A DNA stretch of 64,000 bases from UBA2108 sp002713215 (lineage in GTDB: Bacteria > Bacteroidota > Bacteroidia > Flavobacteriales_G > Salibacteraceae): contig CALAPY010000061.1 of NCBI GenBank assembly GCA_937891015.1, positions 50,044-114,043 on the forward strand, written 5' to 3'. Each line of letters starts with the position of its first letter. Position 1 is the stretch's first letter. The position numbers were made by a program, and so were the translations under genes. Below are positions 54,453-63,375 of the stretch, one piece after another. The notes below the pieces were generated by a model. That model did no database searches, was not told the origin of the DNA, and worked only from the letters and a program-made list of their open reading frames with translations.

Positions 54453-54571
54453 GCTTTATTCAGGGGACGCAATTTTTTTAGGTCTAATCTCAAAAGTCCT
54501 TTATGCAGCTAAATTAAGTTTTTCAAATAGGGACATGATCTAACGCCAAATGAGAATGAATTTAAATTAAA

Positions 54572-54586
54572 TGCAACACGGTTGCA
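54572..54586. promoter_or_regulatory. Inverted repeat, candidate Zur operator
   Basis: Perfect palindrome TGCAAC-ACG-GTTGCA, 45 bases before the lipoprotein start and just upstream of a -7 element (54596). It sits where a repressor would block transcription, and a Fur/Zur gene is at the end of this group. Assignment to Zur is by context. Confidence 0.5.
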
Positions 54587-54595
54587 ATAAATGAA

Positions 54596-54603
54596 TAGAT
54601 TTG
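54596..54603 (+). promoter_or_regulatory. -7 element for the zinc-uptake group
   Basis: TAGATTTG, exact TAnnTTTG, nine bases downstream of the inverted repeat and 27 bases before the lipoprotein start. Confidence 0.5.
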
Positions 54604-54630
54604 TAGCCTTCTAGATTAAAAAAGCTCGAA

Positions 54631-55200
54631 ATGAAAATTATAAACTTATCACCCCTGGTGGCCATGCTCATTCTGATGAGTGTCTCTTCATGCAAGAAAG
54701 ATGAGCCTAAAGATCCTGTTATTCCTAATGAGGAAGAGGTAATTACAACGTTACATTATACGTTAACACCCAACAATGGTGGAGCCCCTGTTAAACTTAC
54801 GTTTCAAGATTTGGATGGTGATGGAGGCAACCCGCCAACCATTTCGAAAGGAGTGCTGGATGCGAATACCACCTATTTGGGTTCACTGGAATTATTGAAT
54901 GAAATTGAGAGCCCTGCCAAAAGCCTAACGAAAGAAATAGAGGAAGAGGCAGATGAACATCAGTTCTTTTTTAATACCACCGTTAAAGACTTGAGCATTA
55001 GTTATGCCGATAAGGATGCCAATAGCAAGCCCATTGGGTTAGTAACCAGCCTATCAACCAAAGGGAGAGCAACCGGAAAAATCACCATAATCTTAAAGCA
55101 TGAACCCAATAAAAATGCTTCCGGGGTTTCTGATGGTATCATTGACAATGCTGGTGGCGAGACAGATATTGAGGTCAGTTTTGATATTGAGGTCAGGTAG
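54631..55200 (+). CDS. Lipoprotein partner of a TonB receptor (type 1 periplasmic-binding-fold annotation)
   Basis: A lipoprotein signal (LSPLVAMLILMSVSSCKKDEP) is followed by a domain with LTFQDLDGDGG, LLNEIESPAKSLTKEIEEEADEHQFFF and GGETDIEVSFDIEV. I recall this family as 'type 1 periplasmic binding fold superfamily protein', often encoded next to a TonB receptor. The acidic/histidine segment EEEADEHQFF could bind a divalent metal. Its stop overlaps the presumed start region of the TonB receptor, so they are co-transcribed. Confidence 0.75.
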   Translation: MKIINLSPLVAMLILMSVSSCKKDEPKDPVIPNEEEVITTLHYTLTPNNGGAPVKLTFQDLDGDGGNPPTISKGVLDANTTYLGSLELLNEIESPAKSLTKEIEEEADEHQFFFNTTVKDLSISYADKDANSKPIGLVTSLSTKGRATGKITIILKHEPNKNASGVSDGIIDNAGGETDIEVSFDIEVR

Positions 55201-57502
55201 GTTTACAGTATTCTGTTTCCTATCGTTTTTTCTTTCCAGCGTTTCTTATTCGCAGGATTGTAATTCCACCATTGCTGGTTTCATTAAAGATGAAAGTTCC
55301 GGAGAGTCTATTCCTTATGCTAATGTGTTTCTAAAGGAACTGCAAAAAGGTGCTATATCAGATAGCTTGGGATTCTTTCGACTTGAGTCAGTTTGCCCGG
55401 GTAAATACCACATAAGCATTAGTCATGTTGGTTGTGAAACAAAAGAGCTGTTTCTAGGCTTTACAAAAGATACTACCATAGAAGTGTGGTTAGATCACAA
55501 CAGCCAACTGCTGAATGATGTATCGATAATTGGCCAGCGAAAAAAATCTACCACCCAGGACAGGCAGTCGCTTAATTCTGATTTAATTACTCAAAACTCA
55601 AACAGGAATTTGGCAACCATGCTTGAGAATATGACCGGGGTAAGTACTATAAATAACGGAAGCGGAATTTCCAAACCCGTGGTCCATGGTCTTTATGGAA
55701 ATCGACTAACCATCTTAAATAATGGAGTTGCACAAAGTGGGCAACAATGGGGCGTCGATCATAGTCCGGAAATTGACCCGCTTGTGGCTAATCGAATTAC
55801 TGTAGTAAAAGGTGTGGGTGCATTGGAATATCAGGGAAATTCTTTGGGTAGTGTTATTTTGGTTGAGCCTAAGAAAATTCGATCGGAACCGCATCTTCAC
55901 GGTGGAACTCGGTATTTTTTTGAATCCAATGGATTGGGAAATGGAATTAACCTTGAATTACAACAACACCATAAAATAATAGCCTGGCGAGTTGTAGGAA
56001 CACTTAAAAAAAGTGGTGATAACAACACTCCTGATTACTATTTACGGAATACCGGAAATGAGGAAGCCAATGTTGCGCTCCAACTGGAAAAGTTATGGAA
56101 TAAAAAGTGGTTTAGCGATTTGTATTTAAGTTCTTTTAATGCAGAATTAGGCGTTTTAAGAGGATCACACATTGGTAATCTAACCGATCTGGAAGAAGCA
56201 TTTACTCGCGATGTTCCATTTTATACGGAAGACGAGTTTTCCTATTCCATTGATGCTCCCTATCAAAAAGTAAATCACCATCTGCTGAAGTTCCATACCA
56301 GGTATAACCTTAGTAAAAGCCATTGGATCGATTTTACATACTCGGGCCAGTACAACTTGAGAAAGGAGTTTGACGTTAGGAGAAGCGGAAGATCCGATGC
56401 TCCTGCTTTAAGCCTGGAACAATTCACCAACTTTCTTGAAGGAAAATACACGAATCACCTAGCCAATGACCTGGAATTAAAGACGGGAATTCAGTACAAT
56501 AGAGTGGACAATGCCAATTTACCTGAAACGGGAGTAATTCCGTTAATCCCCGATTATATTTCAAATGAATATGGTGTTTTTGGACTGGTTACAAAAAGAA
56601 TAAAGAAGGTTTCCATTGAGTTTGGAGGGCGTTACGATTACGAACAAAGAAATGTGGCAACCATCTCTAACCGGGTGCCACGAACAATTGTTCGGCATCA
56701 AAACGACTACCATAATATAAGTGGTGTATTGGGGTTCTCCTACGATTTTTTAAAAAGTTGGAATTTGTCTTATAACATTGGCTATGCGGCAAGAAACCCG
56801 GAAGTAAATGAACTATACAGTAAAGGATTGCATCAGGGAGTTAGTGGAATTGAAGAAGGAGATCCCAATTTGGCGCAAGAGAATTCTTTGAAGAATACCC
56901 TATCTCTTAAAGGGAAGGTGAAGGGCCGGTTGTTTTTTGAGTCTTTGGTTTACTACCAGGAGATTAATAATTACATTTTCCTCAACCCCCAGGATGAATT
57001 TCGATTGACTATCCGTGGAGCATTCCCAGTATTCAAATATGAACAAACGGATGCAAGGCTTGTAGGGTTTGATATGGCGGCAACCTATAAGGTTACCGAA
57101 GCAATTGAGGTCATTGGAAAATACAGCTACCTCCATGGGTACGACAAGGGCAACATGATTCCGTTGGTATATATGCCGGCCAATAATCTTTATGGGGAAT
57201 TAAACTATCGACTTCCCAAATGGGGAAAGTTTCGAAATGTGGAATTCCAGCTGAACTACAAATACGTATTCGAGCAGAAAAATTTATTGCCTTCACAAGA
57301 TTTTGTTCCCGCACCAAAAGCTTATGATTTGGTTGGTGCTAAAATATCGATTGAAAGGCAATGGTCTAAATTGGGGTTGAAGTTATTTATTCGTGGCGAA
57401 AACCTACTCAACAATCGTTATCGCGATTACCTGAACCGTCAAAGGTATTTTGCTGATGATTTAGGCTTCAATGTAATCGTCGGTATTAATATGTCATTTT
57501 AA
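55187..57502 (+). CDS. TonB-dependent receptor, probable zinc or other metal uptake
   Basis: Start is uncertain: a TTG at 55187 gives a clean signal peptide (RSGRFTVFCFLSFFLSSVSYSQ), overlapping the lipoprotein stop; ATGs further upstream would read through that gene. The mature protein has a carboxypeptidase-like N-terminal domain (IAGFIKDESSGESIPYANV), a plug (SKPVVHGLYGNRLTILNNGV, DHSPEIDP) and a 22-strand barrel ending in FNVIVGINMSF. The plug's G-x-R-L-x-x-L-N-N-G and DH segment resembles ZnuD zinc receptors. With the Fur-family gene and the operator it fits zinc uptake; heme or iron cannot be excluded. Confidence 0.75.
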   Translation: MRSGRFTVFCFLSFFLSSVSYSQDCNSTIAGFIKDESSGESIPYANVFLKELQKGAISDSLGFFRLESVCPGKYHISISHVGCETKELFLGFTKDTTIEVWLDHNSQLLNDVSIIGQRKKSTTQDRQSLNSDLITQNSNRNLATMLENMTGVSTINNGSGISKPVVHGLYGNRLTILNNGVAQSGQQWGVDHSPEIDPLVANRITVVKGVGALEYQGNSLGSVILVEPKKIRSEPHLHGGTRYFFESNGLGNGINLELQQHHKIIAWRVVGTLKKSGDNNTPDYYLRNTGNEEANVALQLEKLWNKKWFSDLYLSSFNAELGVLRGSHIGNLTDLEEAFTRDVPFYTEDEFSYSIDAPYQKVNHHLLKFHTRYNLSKSHWIDFTYSGQYNLRKEFDVRRSGRSDAPALSLEQFTNFLEGKYTNHLANDLELKTGIQYNRVDNANLPETGVIPLIPDYISNEYGVFGLVTKRIKKVSIEFGGRYDYEQRNVATISNRVPRTIVRHQNDYHNISGVLGFSYDFLKSWNLSYNIGYAARNPEVNELYSKGLHQGVSGIEEGDPNLAQENSLKNTLSLKGKVKGRLFFESLVYYQEINNYIFLNPQDEFRLTIRGAFPVFKYEQTDARLVGFDMAATYKVTEAIEVIGKYSYLHGYDKGNMIPLVYMPANNLYGELNYRLPKWGKFRNVEFQLNYKYVFEQKNLLPSQDFVPAPKAYDLVGAKISIERQWSKLGLKLFIRGENLLNNRYRDYLNRQRYFADDLGFNVIVGINMSF

Positions 57503-57514
57503 AGTGGATGAACA

Positions 57515-57943
57515 ATGAAAGAAAATGTAGAATTAACCGAGATATTAAGAAGAAGAAATCTAAAAGCAACTTCAAAGAGGGTAAATGTACTTTCCGTAAT
57601 TACCGAATACAATAAGGCTGTTCCCTACTCTGAAATTCAAAATTCATTGAAAGATTTCGATCGTGTTACCCTGTACCGAACACTAAACACGTTTATTGAA
57701 TACGGGATAATTCACAAAGCACTGGTCAATGAAAATGAGACTTTTTATGCTATGTGTAGTGATTGCGATGTACACCACCACCACCACAAGCATGTTCATT
57801 TTAAATGCACAAAATGCGATGAAGTTTCCTGTGTACAGGCCAACCATAAAATGGTACTAACCATTCCGGGCTATGTTGTCGAAAGTTTTGAAGTTGAAGC
57901 TACAGGAATATGTCAATCTTGTAATGAGCGCCTTATAAATTAG
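57515..57943 (+). CDS. Fur-family metal regulator, probably Zur
   Basis: A 142-residue Fur protein: N-terminal winged helix (NLKATSKRVNVLSVI, DFDRVTLYRTLNTFIEYGII) and C-terminal metal domain with HHHHHKHVHFKCTKCDEVSCVQ and ICQSC, two CxxC zinc sites. It follows the TonB receptor by 12 bases, so the pair is one operon. Autoregulation through the palindrome at 54572-54586 is likely, with Zur more plausible than Fur because of the ZnuD-like receptor. Confidence 0.85.
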   Translation: MKENVELTEILRRRNLKATSKRVNVLSVITEYNKAVPYSEIQNSLKDFDRVTLYRTLNTFIEYGIIHKALVNENETFYAMCSDCDVHHHHHKHVHFKCTKCDEVSCVQANHKMVLTIPGYVVESFEVEATGICQSCNERLIN

Positions 57944-58096
57944 CTCAAACCATTCTTTGGGCTAAAATGTAACGACAACTTACTACCAATACCTGGTAAT
58001 TTAATTCTATTGACAATCCCGGGTTTATAATTTTGAAAAAGGGATTCCCAAGGCGCAACTCATATCAACATCTTTGTCTAAATCCTTAATTGCCAA

Positions 58097-59155
58097 ATGA
58101 TGATTTTATTCAGAAACCTTTCAATGGTTCTAGCCTGTCTTTGGCTGATCACATCTTGTGTACCTCAAAGAAAATATGCCGAACTTGAAAACAACTATGA
58201 AAAGAGTGAAGAGGAGCGCAACTATCTGTCTGGTGCCGTTAAAGATCTTGAAGTAGAAAAAAAGGAATTGGCAGGACGTGCAGAAAAGGTTCAATCCGAC
58301 TATGAAAAATTAGACAACGATTACAAAGACATAAAAGAGGATTACGATTATTTAAAAGACGATTACCGCAAGTTAACCGAATTCAAAAATCAGTTGATGC
58401 AGCACATGGCCAAATCGGCGGTTACCAGCAAGGAAGAAAACCAAAAGTTGCTTAGAAAAATGATTGAAGCTCAAGAAGATCTTCAACGAAAAGAAGACGC
58501 CCTTAAGCAAAAAGAAACCGAACTGAGAAAATTAGAGCAAGAGCTTAACGGAACAAAGAAGAATCTGGATGAGTTAGATATTGCACTTAAAAAGCGAGAA
58601 AAAAGAATTAACGAATTGGAGGCAATGATTGCGGAAAAAGATGCTGCCGCAAAGGCCCTGCGCGATAAAATTGCGAATGCCTTGCTTAACTTTAAAGATA
58701 AAGGCCTTACCGTAACCCAAAAAAATGGAAGAATTTATGTTTCCATGGAAGCCAAGTTGCTTTTTCCAAGTGGAAGTACAACCATTAATTCAGAAGGTAA
58801 GAAGGCCCTGGTTGAGTTAAGTAAAGTTTTGGAGAGTCAAAACGATATTACCATTCTGGTAGAAGGACATACAGATACAGATAAGATGAAGGGAACCGGT
58901 TGTATTAAGGACAACTGGGAGTTGTCAGTAATGCGCGCAACGGCAGTGGTTAAGCTTATGATGTCCAGCTCTAAAATCGATCCGGCCACATTAACGGCAG
59001 CAGGTAGAAGTGAATACATACCAGTTGACGAAACAGACAAATCCAAAAACAGGAGGATTGAAATTATTTTAACTCCGAATTTGGATAAGCTCTTTGAGAT
59101 TCTTGATGAAGGTTCTTCTACTGAAAACTCAGATTCTCCTTCTGCTCCGGAATAG
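58097..59155 (+). CDS. OmpA-family lipoprotein with coiled coil
   Basis: A lipoprotein signal (LSMVLACLWLITSCVPQ) is followed by a long charged coiled coil (residues ~25-195: LEQ, KKE and EELEKK heptads) and a C-terminal OmpA peptidoglycan-binding domain: LLFPSGSTTINSEGKKAL, ILVEGHTDTD and SKNRRIEIILTP. It tethers the outer membrane to peptidoglycan, similar to lipoproteins in which the coil spans the periplasm. Confidence 0.9.
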   Translation: MMILFRNLSMVLACLWLITSCVPQRKYAELENNYEKSEEERNYLSGAVKDLEVEKKELAGRAEKVQSDYEKLDNDYKDIKEDYDYLKDDYRKLTEFKNQLMQHMAKSAVTSKEENQKLLRKMIEAQEDLQRKEDALKQKETELRKLEQELNGTKKNLDELDIALKKREKRINELEAMIAEKDAAAKALRDKIANALLNFKDKGLTVTQKNGRIYVSMEAKLLFPSGSTTINSEGKKALVELSKVLESQNDITILVEGHTDTDKMKGTGCIKDNWELSVMRATAVVKLMMSSSKIDPATLTAAGRSEYIPVDETDKSKNRRIEIILTPNLDKLFEILDEGSSTENSDSPSAPE

Positions 59156-59209
59156 AACGAATCTTCATACTTCCTTTTTATTTGGCTTCCAGTTTTTTAC
59201 TTTCGGGTA

Positions 59210-60922
59210 ATGAAAAACCGATGGCAATTTCAACCCGTCCCTGAAAAAAAGAAAATTGATCACCTGTTAGAGGTGCTGGGTGTCGACAAACGCATAGCTC
59301 GCATGTTGTTGACGCGTGGAATAGAAACCTACGACCAGGCCGAGCAATTTTTTAGGCCCAATTTAGACGACTTACACGATCCTTTTCTTATGAAGGATAT
59401 GGACTTGGCCGTTGAAAGAATTCAACATGCCATGGAAGAAGGGGAGAAGGTACTGATCTATGGTGACTATGATGTTGATGGGACAACTTCGGTTTCATTG
59501 ATGGTTAAGTTTTTTGAACCTTTTTATTCGGAATACATCGACTATTATATACCCGATCGATACAAGGAGGGCTATGGTATTTCGCTTCAAGGAATTGACC
59601 ACGCAGAAAGCAATAACATCTCTTTAATTATTGCTCTTGACTGCGGTATTCGAGCAGTTAACCAGGTGGAGTATGCAACCAAAAAGGGGATAGATTTTAT
59701 TATATGCGACCATCATTTGCCACATGGTGACATTCCTAAGGCAGTGGCGGTACTTGATCATAAACGAGCAGATTGCCCCTATCCATACAAGGAGCTTACA
59801 GGATGCGGCATTGGGTTGAAGTTATGCCAGGCATTGACTAAGAAATTAGGTTTAGAAGATTCAGGTTGGATCAATCTGCTTGATTTTGTAGCAATTTCTT
59901 CAGCGTGCGATATTGTACCCATAACAGGCGAAAATCGAACCCTAACCTATTTGGGGATAGAGCAAATAAATTCCGCTCCACGTAAAGGGTTAGAGAGCAT
60001 TGTTGAATTATCTGGCAAAAAAGGAAAGTTTACAGTTACCGATTTGGTATTTACCATTGGCCCGAGAGTAAATGCTGCCGGCCGAATTGGCGACGCGAAA
60101 AAAGCCGTGGAAATGCTCCTTTCTGAAGATGATTCCCTGGCCACGGAAGCCAGCCAAATTCTCGAAAAAAGAAATGCCGAACGCAAAGAGTTGGATCAAA
60201 GTATAACACAGGAAGCACTAGAATTCATTGAGGAGCGAGGAATGCAAGATCAAAAGACATCGGTTCTGTTTTCCGAGTCCTGGCACAAGGGAGTGGTAGG
60301 AATTGTGGCATCCCGATTGATAGAAAGTTACTATCGTCCGACGATAGTACTGTGTGAGTCAAATGGAAAAGCAGTTGGCTCAGCCCGATCAGTTCCCGGT
60401 TTTAATATTCATGAAGCATTGCAGCAATGCGAAGAATTTCTGGAACAATATGGTGGCCATGCATTTGCGGCGGGCATGACGTTGAGCCTTGAAAAGGTAG
60501 AAGCTTTTCAAAAGAAATTTGAGGAGGTAGTGTCGGGTACCATAGATTCGGAATTGTTGATTCCTACATTATTGGTCGATGAAGAAATTGATTTTACTGA
60601 AATCACTCCTAAATTTTGGCGATTGGTTAAACAGTTGGCTCCATTTGGACCTGAGAATATGAAACCTGTATTTGTAACCCGAAATGTGATTGATGCCAAA
60701 TGGAGCAAAACGGTTGGCGATGGTTCCCACCTAAAATTAGATGTATACCAGCGGGGGAAACCAAACTACAAGATGAGTGGAATTGCATTTGGAATGGGTG
60801 AATACGTTGATCGAATAAAAAGCAAAGAACCTTTTGACGTGTTATACACCATTGAAGAAAATGAATGGCAGGGAAATGTTAGCCTGCAAATGATGGTTAA
60901 GGACTTACGGTTTAAAATATGA
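59210..60922 (+). CDS. recJ: Single-stranded-DNA-specific exonuclease RecJ
   Basis: 5'-3' single-strand exonuclease for recombination and mismatch repair in the cytoplasm. DHH-domain motifs: LIYGDYDVDGTTS (motif I), ALDCGIRA, ICDHHLPHG (the DHH motif), then DHHA1-type GKAVGSARSVPGFN and GGHAFAAGMT. A C-terminal OB-fold domain ends in LMVKDLRFK. The size (570) is normal. The stop codon overlaps the next gene's ATG by four bases (ATGA). Confidence 0.95.
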   Translation: MKNRWQFQPVPEKKKIDHLLEVLGVDKRIARMLLTRGIETYDQAEQFFRPNLDDLHDPFLMKDMDLAVERIQHAMEEGEKVLIYGDYDVDGTTSVSLMVKFFEPFYSEYIDYYIPDRYKEGYGISLQGIDHAESNNISLIIALDCGIRAVNQVEYATKKGIDFIICDHHLPHGDIPKAVAVLDHKRADCPYPYKELTGCGIGLKLCQALTKKLGLEDSGWINLLDFVAISSACDIVPITGENRTLTYLGIEQINSAPRKGLESIVELSGKKGKFTVTDLVFTIGPRVNAAGRIGDAKKAVEMLLSEDDSLATEASQILEKRNAERKELDQSITQEALEFIEERGMQDQKTSVLFSESWHKGVVGIVASRLIESYYRPTIVLCESNGKAVGSARSVPGFNIHEALQQCEEFLEQYGGHAFAAGMTLSLEKVEAFQKKFEEVVSGTIDSELLIPTLLVDEEIDFTEITPKFWRLVKQLAPFGPENMKPVFVTRNVIDAKWSKTVGDGSHLKLDVYQRGKPNYKMSGIAFGMGEYVDRIKSKEPFDVLYTIEENEWQGNVSLQMMVKDLRFKI

Positions 60923-61827
60923 GAACGCTATTACTTACGGTTATTTGCTTTTTTGTTTTTGGTTGTAATCTTCCAAAGTGGTACCAGGCCAAATTGAACA
61001 AGAAGTTTGCTCGAAATGGTGTTGAAGAAAAATTGCTTAAAAAGAATGGACATTCAATTCATTACTATGAGGGGGGAGAAGGACCAGTCGTACTACTTAT
61101 TCATGGATTTGGAGGTGATGCTCAAACCACTTGGCATAGTTTAATTATAGAGCTATCCGAGAATTACCATGTAATTGCCCCTGATCTTTTGTGGTTTGGT
61201 TTAAGTTCAAGTTCACATTTACCAAATCTAGACTCTCAGGTTGATGCAATGTTCACCTTGCTTAATCATTGTAAAGTTGATTCAGGCAATGTAATTGGAA
61301 TGTCTTATGGCGGGTTTGTTACTCTGGCATTAGTTAATAAGCATAGAGAATTGATTGATAAAATTTGCATTGCCGATAGCCCAGGTATGACTTTTAACGC
61401 TAATCTACTGGATTCTTTAGCTAAAGAACAAGATGAGGAAAGCTATCAAGATATTTTCGTTTTAAAATCACCGAACGATTTACAGCAATTATATAACCTC
61501 ACATTTTATAAAAAGAGGCATATCCCTAAGGGGATATTGAACGATGCATACGAGATGTATTTTACAAATTTTCAGGAAGAACAAAGGATGTTAATGACTT
61601 CCTTGCGAAAAAGTCAAACGGACTTTCAAAATATTTCAATAGAAAATTTCCCTAAATCAATGGTTATTTGGGGAGCTGAAGATCATGTATTTCCTGTGTC
61701 CCAAGGGAAAAAACTAGCTAATTATATTGGTGCATCATTTGTTGAAATCCCAAATGCCGGGCATGCCAGCAACCTTGACAATAAAAAGGAGTTTAATAAT
61801 CAAGTAAAGGTATTTTTCGCAAATTGA
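60919..61827 (+). CDS. Alpha/beta hydrolase lipoprotein
   Basis: A lipoprotein signal (LLLTVICFFVFGCNLPKW) precedes an alpha/beta-hydrolase with oxyanion segment VLLIHGFGGDA, nucleophile elbow VIGMSYGGFV, Asp in VIWGAEDHVFPV and His in NAGHASNLD. It is a membrane-anchored esterase or lipase of unknown substrate. Its start overlaps the recJ stop by four bases, so the two are co-translated, an unusual pairing. Confidence 0.85.
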   Translation: MRTLLLTVICFFVFGCNLPKWYQAKLNKKFARNGVEEKLLKKNGHSIHYYEGGEGPVVLLIHGFGGDAQTTWHSLIIELSENYHVIAPDLLWFGLSSSSHLPNLDSQVDAMFTLLNHCKVDSGNVIGMSYGGFVTLALVNKHRELIDKICIADSPGMTFNANLLDSLAKEQDEESYQDIFVLKSPNDLQQLYNLTFYKKRHIPKGILNDAYEMYFTNFQEEQRMLMTSLRKSQTDFQNISIENFPKSMVIWGAEDHVFPVSQGKKLANYIGASFVEIPNAGHASNLDNKKEFNNQVKVFFAN

Positions 61828-63270
61828 TTACAGGCTTATACAAACATTCTTAGGCTCCGTAAAAAACTTCAGCGCCTCGAAGCCACCTTCACGTCCTACT
61901 CCGGAATTTTTAACTCCTCCGAAGGGAGTTCTTAAATCACGAACCAACCAACAGTTTACCCAAACAATTCCCATATGAATATCGTTAGCAACCCGGTGTG
62001 CTTTGGTCAGGTTTTCCGTCCATACAGTTGCGGCTAGGCCATATTGAGTGGAATTGGCCATCATAAGTACTTCTTCTTCAGTATCGAATGGAGTTATCGT
62101 TACCACCGGACCAAAGATTTCTTCCTGGTTGGTTCGGCAATCGTATGAGAGACCTTCAATAATGGTAGGCTCAATATAGTATCCTTCGGAATGCTCTCCT
62201 TCCAAATGGACTTGATTTCCACCGGTAAGGATGGTTCCTCCTTCTTCTTTGGTCAGCTGTATGTACGAGAGTACTTTTTCCATATGGCCCTTGGAGACAA
62301 CGGCACCCAATTTGGCTTCAGGATCGGTAGGGTAGCTCACCTTTCTTCGGCTTACTTTTTCTACGAATGCATCCCTGAATTTTTCATAGATCCCACGTTG
62401 AATAAAGATTCTGGAACCACACAAACAAATTTGACCCTGGTTAGCAAATGAAGATGCCAATGTTGTGTTAAGTGCTTTATCAAAGTCACAATCGTCAAAA
62501 ATGATGTTTGGATTTTTACCACCAAGTTCCAAAGACAACTTCTTAAATTTTGGTGCGGCTACTTTGGCAATTTGAGCCCCGGTTGCTGTTCCGCCTGTAA
62601 ATGATATGGCACAGATATCATCGTGCTCCGTAATGGATGATCCTACTTTGGGTCCAAGTCCGTGAACAATGTTCAGTACCCCCATGGGAAGACCAGCCTC
62701 TACACACAATTCTGAGAGTAAATAAGCCGTCATTGGAGTAACCTCGGATGGTTTTGCAACCACACAGTTACCTGCTGCAAGGGCAGGTGCAATTTTCCAG
62801 GTAAATAAATACAAAGGCAAATTCCAGGGAGAAATGCATCCAACTACTCCAAGCGGATCTCTTCGCGTATAATTAATTACCCGGTCTTCCATCATGTGCG
62901 CTTCAGAAGCAAAATGTAATATTCCGGTTGCGAAAAAATGGAAGTTAGAAGCGGCTCGGGCAATGTCTACTTTTTTAGCAAGCCACAGGGGTTTTCCATT
63001 GTCTCTGGACTCTGCTTCGGCTAATTTGTCGTAATTCGCATTGATTAAGTCAACTATTTTTAGAATAATTTCAGAACGTTTTTCTTTTGGTGTAACCGAC
63101 CAGGATGGGAAAGCTGCTTTGGCCGCTTCTACTGCCTGATTAACATCTCGTTCGTCAGAATCAGGAATCAGAGAATAAACCTTTCCGGTAGAAGGGTCAA
63201 AATTATCGAGGTACTCATTTGAAGCTGGTGCCTGAAGGGTTCCGTTGATATAATTCTGTAATTTGAACAT
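61828..63270 (-). CDS. Aldehyde dehydrogenase, 2-aminomuconate-6-semialdehyde type
   Basis: NAD-dependent aldehyde oxidation. Conserved residues: Asn150 in SPWNLPL, Glu248 in LELGGKNP, catalytic Cys282 in GQICLCGSR, and the C-terminal WVNCWLVRDLRTPFGGVKNSG that marks the aminomuconate/hydroxymuconic semialdehyde (ALDH8) branch. With tryptophan dioxygenase elsewhere in the window, a role in the kynurenine route of tryptophan breakdown is plausible. The ATG at 63270 is chosen over 63288 because a consensus -7 element occupies 63288-63295. Its stop meets the hydrolase stop with no gap. Confidence 0.88.
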   Translation of the reverse strand: MFKLQNYINGTLQAPASNEYLDNFDPSTGKVYSLIPDSDERDVNQAVEAAKAAFPSWSVTPKEKRSEIILKIVDLINANYDKLAEAESRDNGKPLWLAKKVDIARAASNFHFFATGILHFASEAHMMEDRVINYTRRDPLGVVGCISPWNLPLYLFTWKIAPALAAGNCVVAKPSEVTPMTAYLLSELCVEAGLPMGVLNIVHGLGPKVGSSITEHDDICAISFTGGTATGAQIAKVAAPKFKKLSLELGGKNPNIIFDDCDFDKALNTTLASSFANQGQICLCGSRIFIQRGIYEKFRDAFVEKVSRRKVSYPTDPEAKLGAVVSKGHMEKVLSYIQLTKEEGGTILTGGNQVHLEGEHSEGYYIEPTIIEGLSYDCRTNQEEIFGPVVTITPFDTEEEVLMMANSTQYGLAATVWTENLTKAHRVANDIHMGIVWVNCWLVRDLRTPFGGVKNSGVGREGGFEALKFFTEPKNVCISL

Positions 63271-63287
63271 GCTAAAAATTTGGACCA

Positions 63288-63295
63288 CAAATGTA
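63288..63295 (-). promoter_or_regulatory. -7 element for the aldehyde dehydrogenase; decides the start
   Basis: TACATTTG on the minus strand, exact TAnnTTTG. It overlaps the first base of the upstream ATG at 63288, so translation should begin at 63270. Confidence 0.55.
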
Positions 63296-63375
63296 GGATT
63301 TAGAATATTGTAATATTCTGACTATAAAGAACAAATAATGTATCGCTAATAAGTGAAAAAAATGACCTTTGCAGC

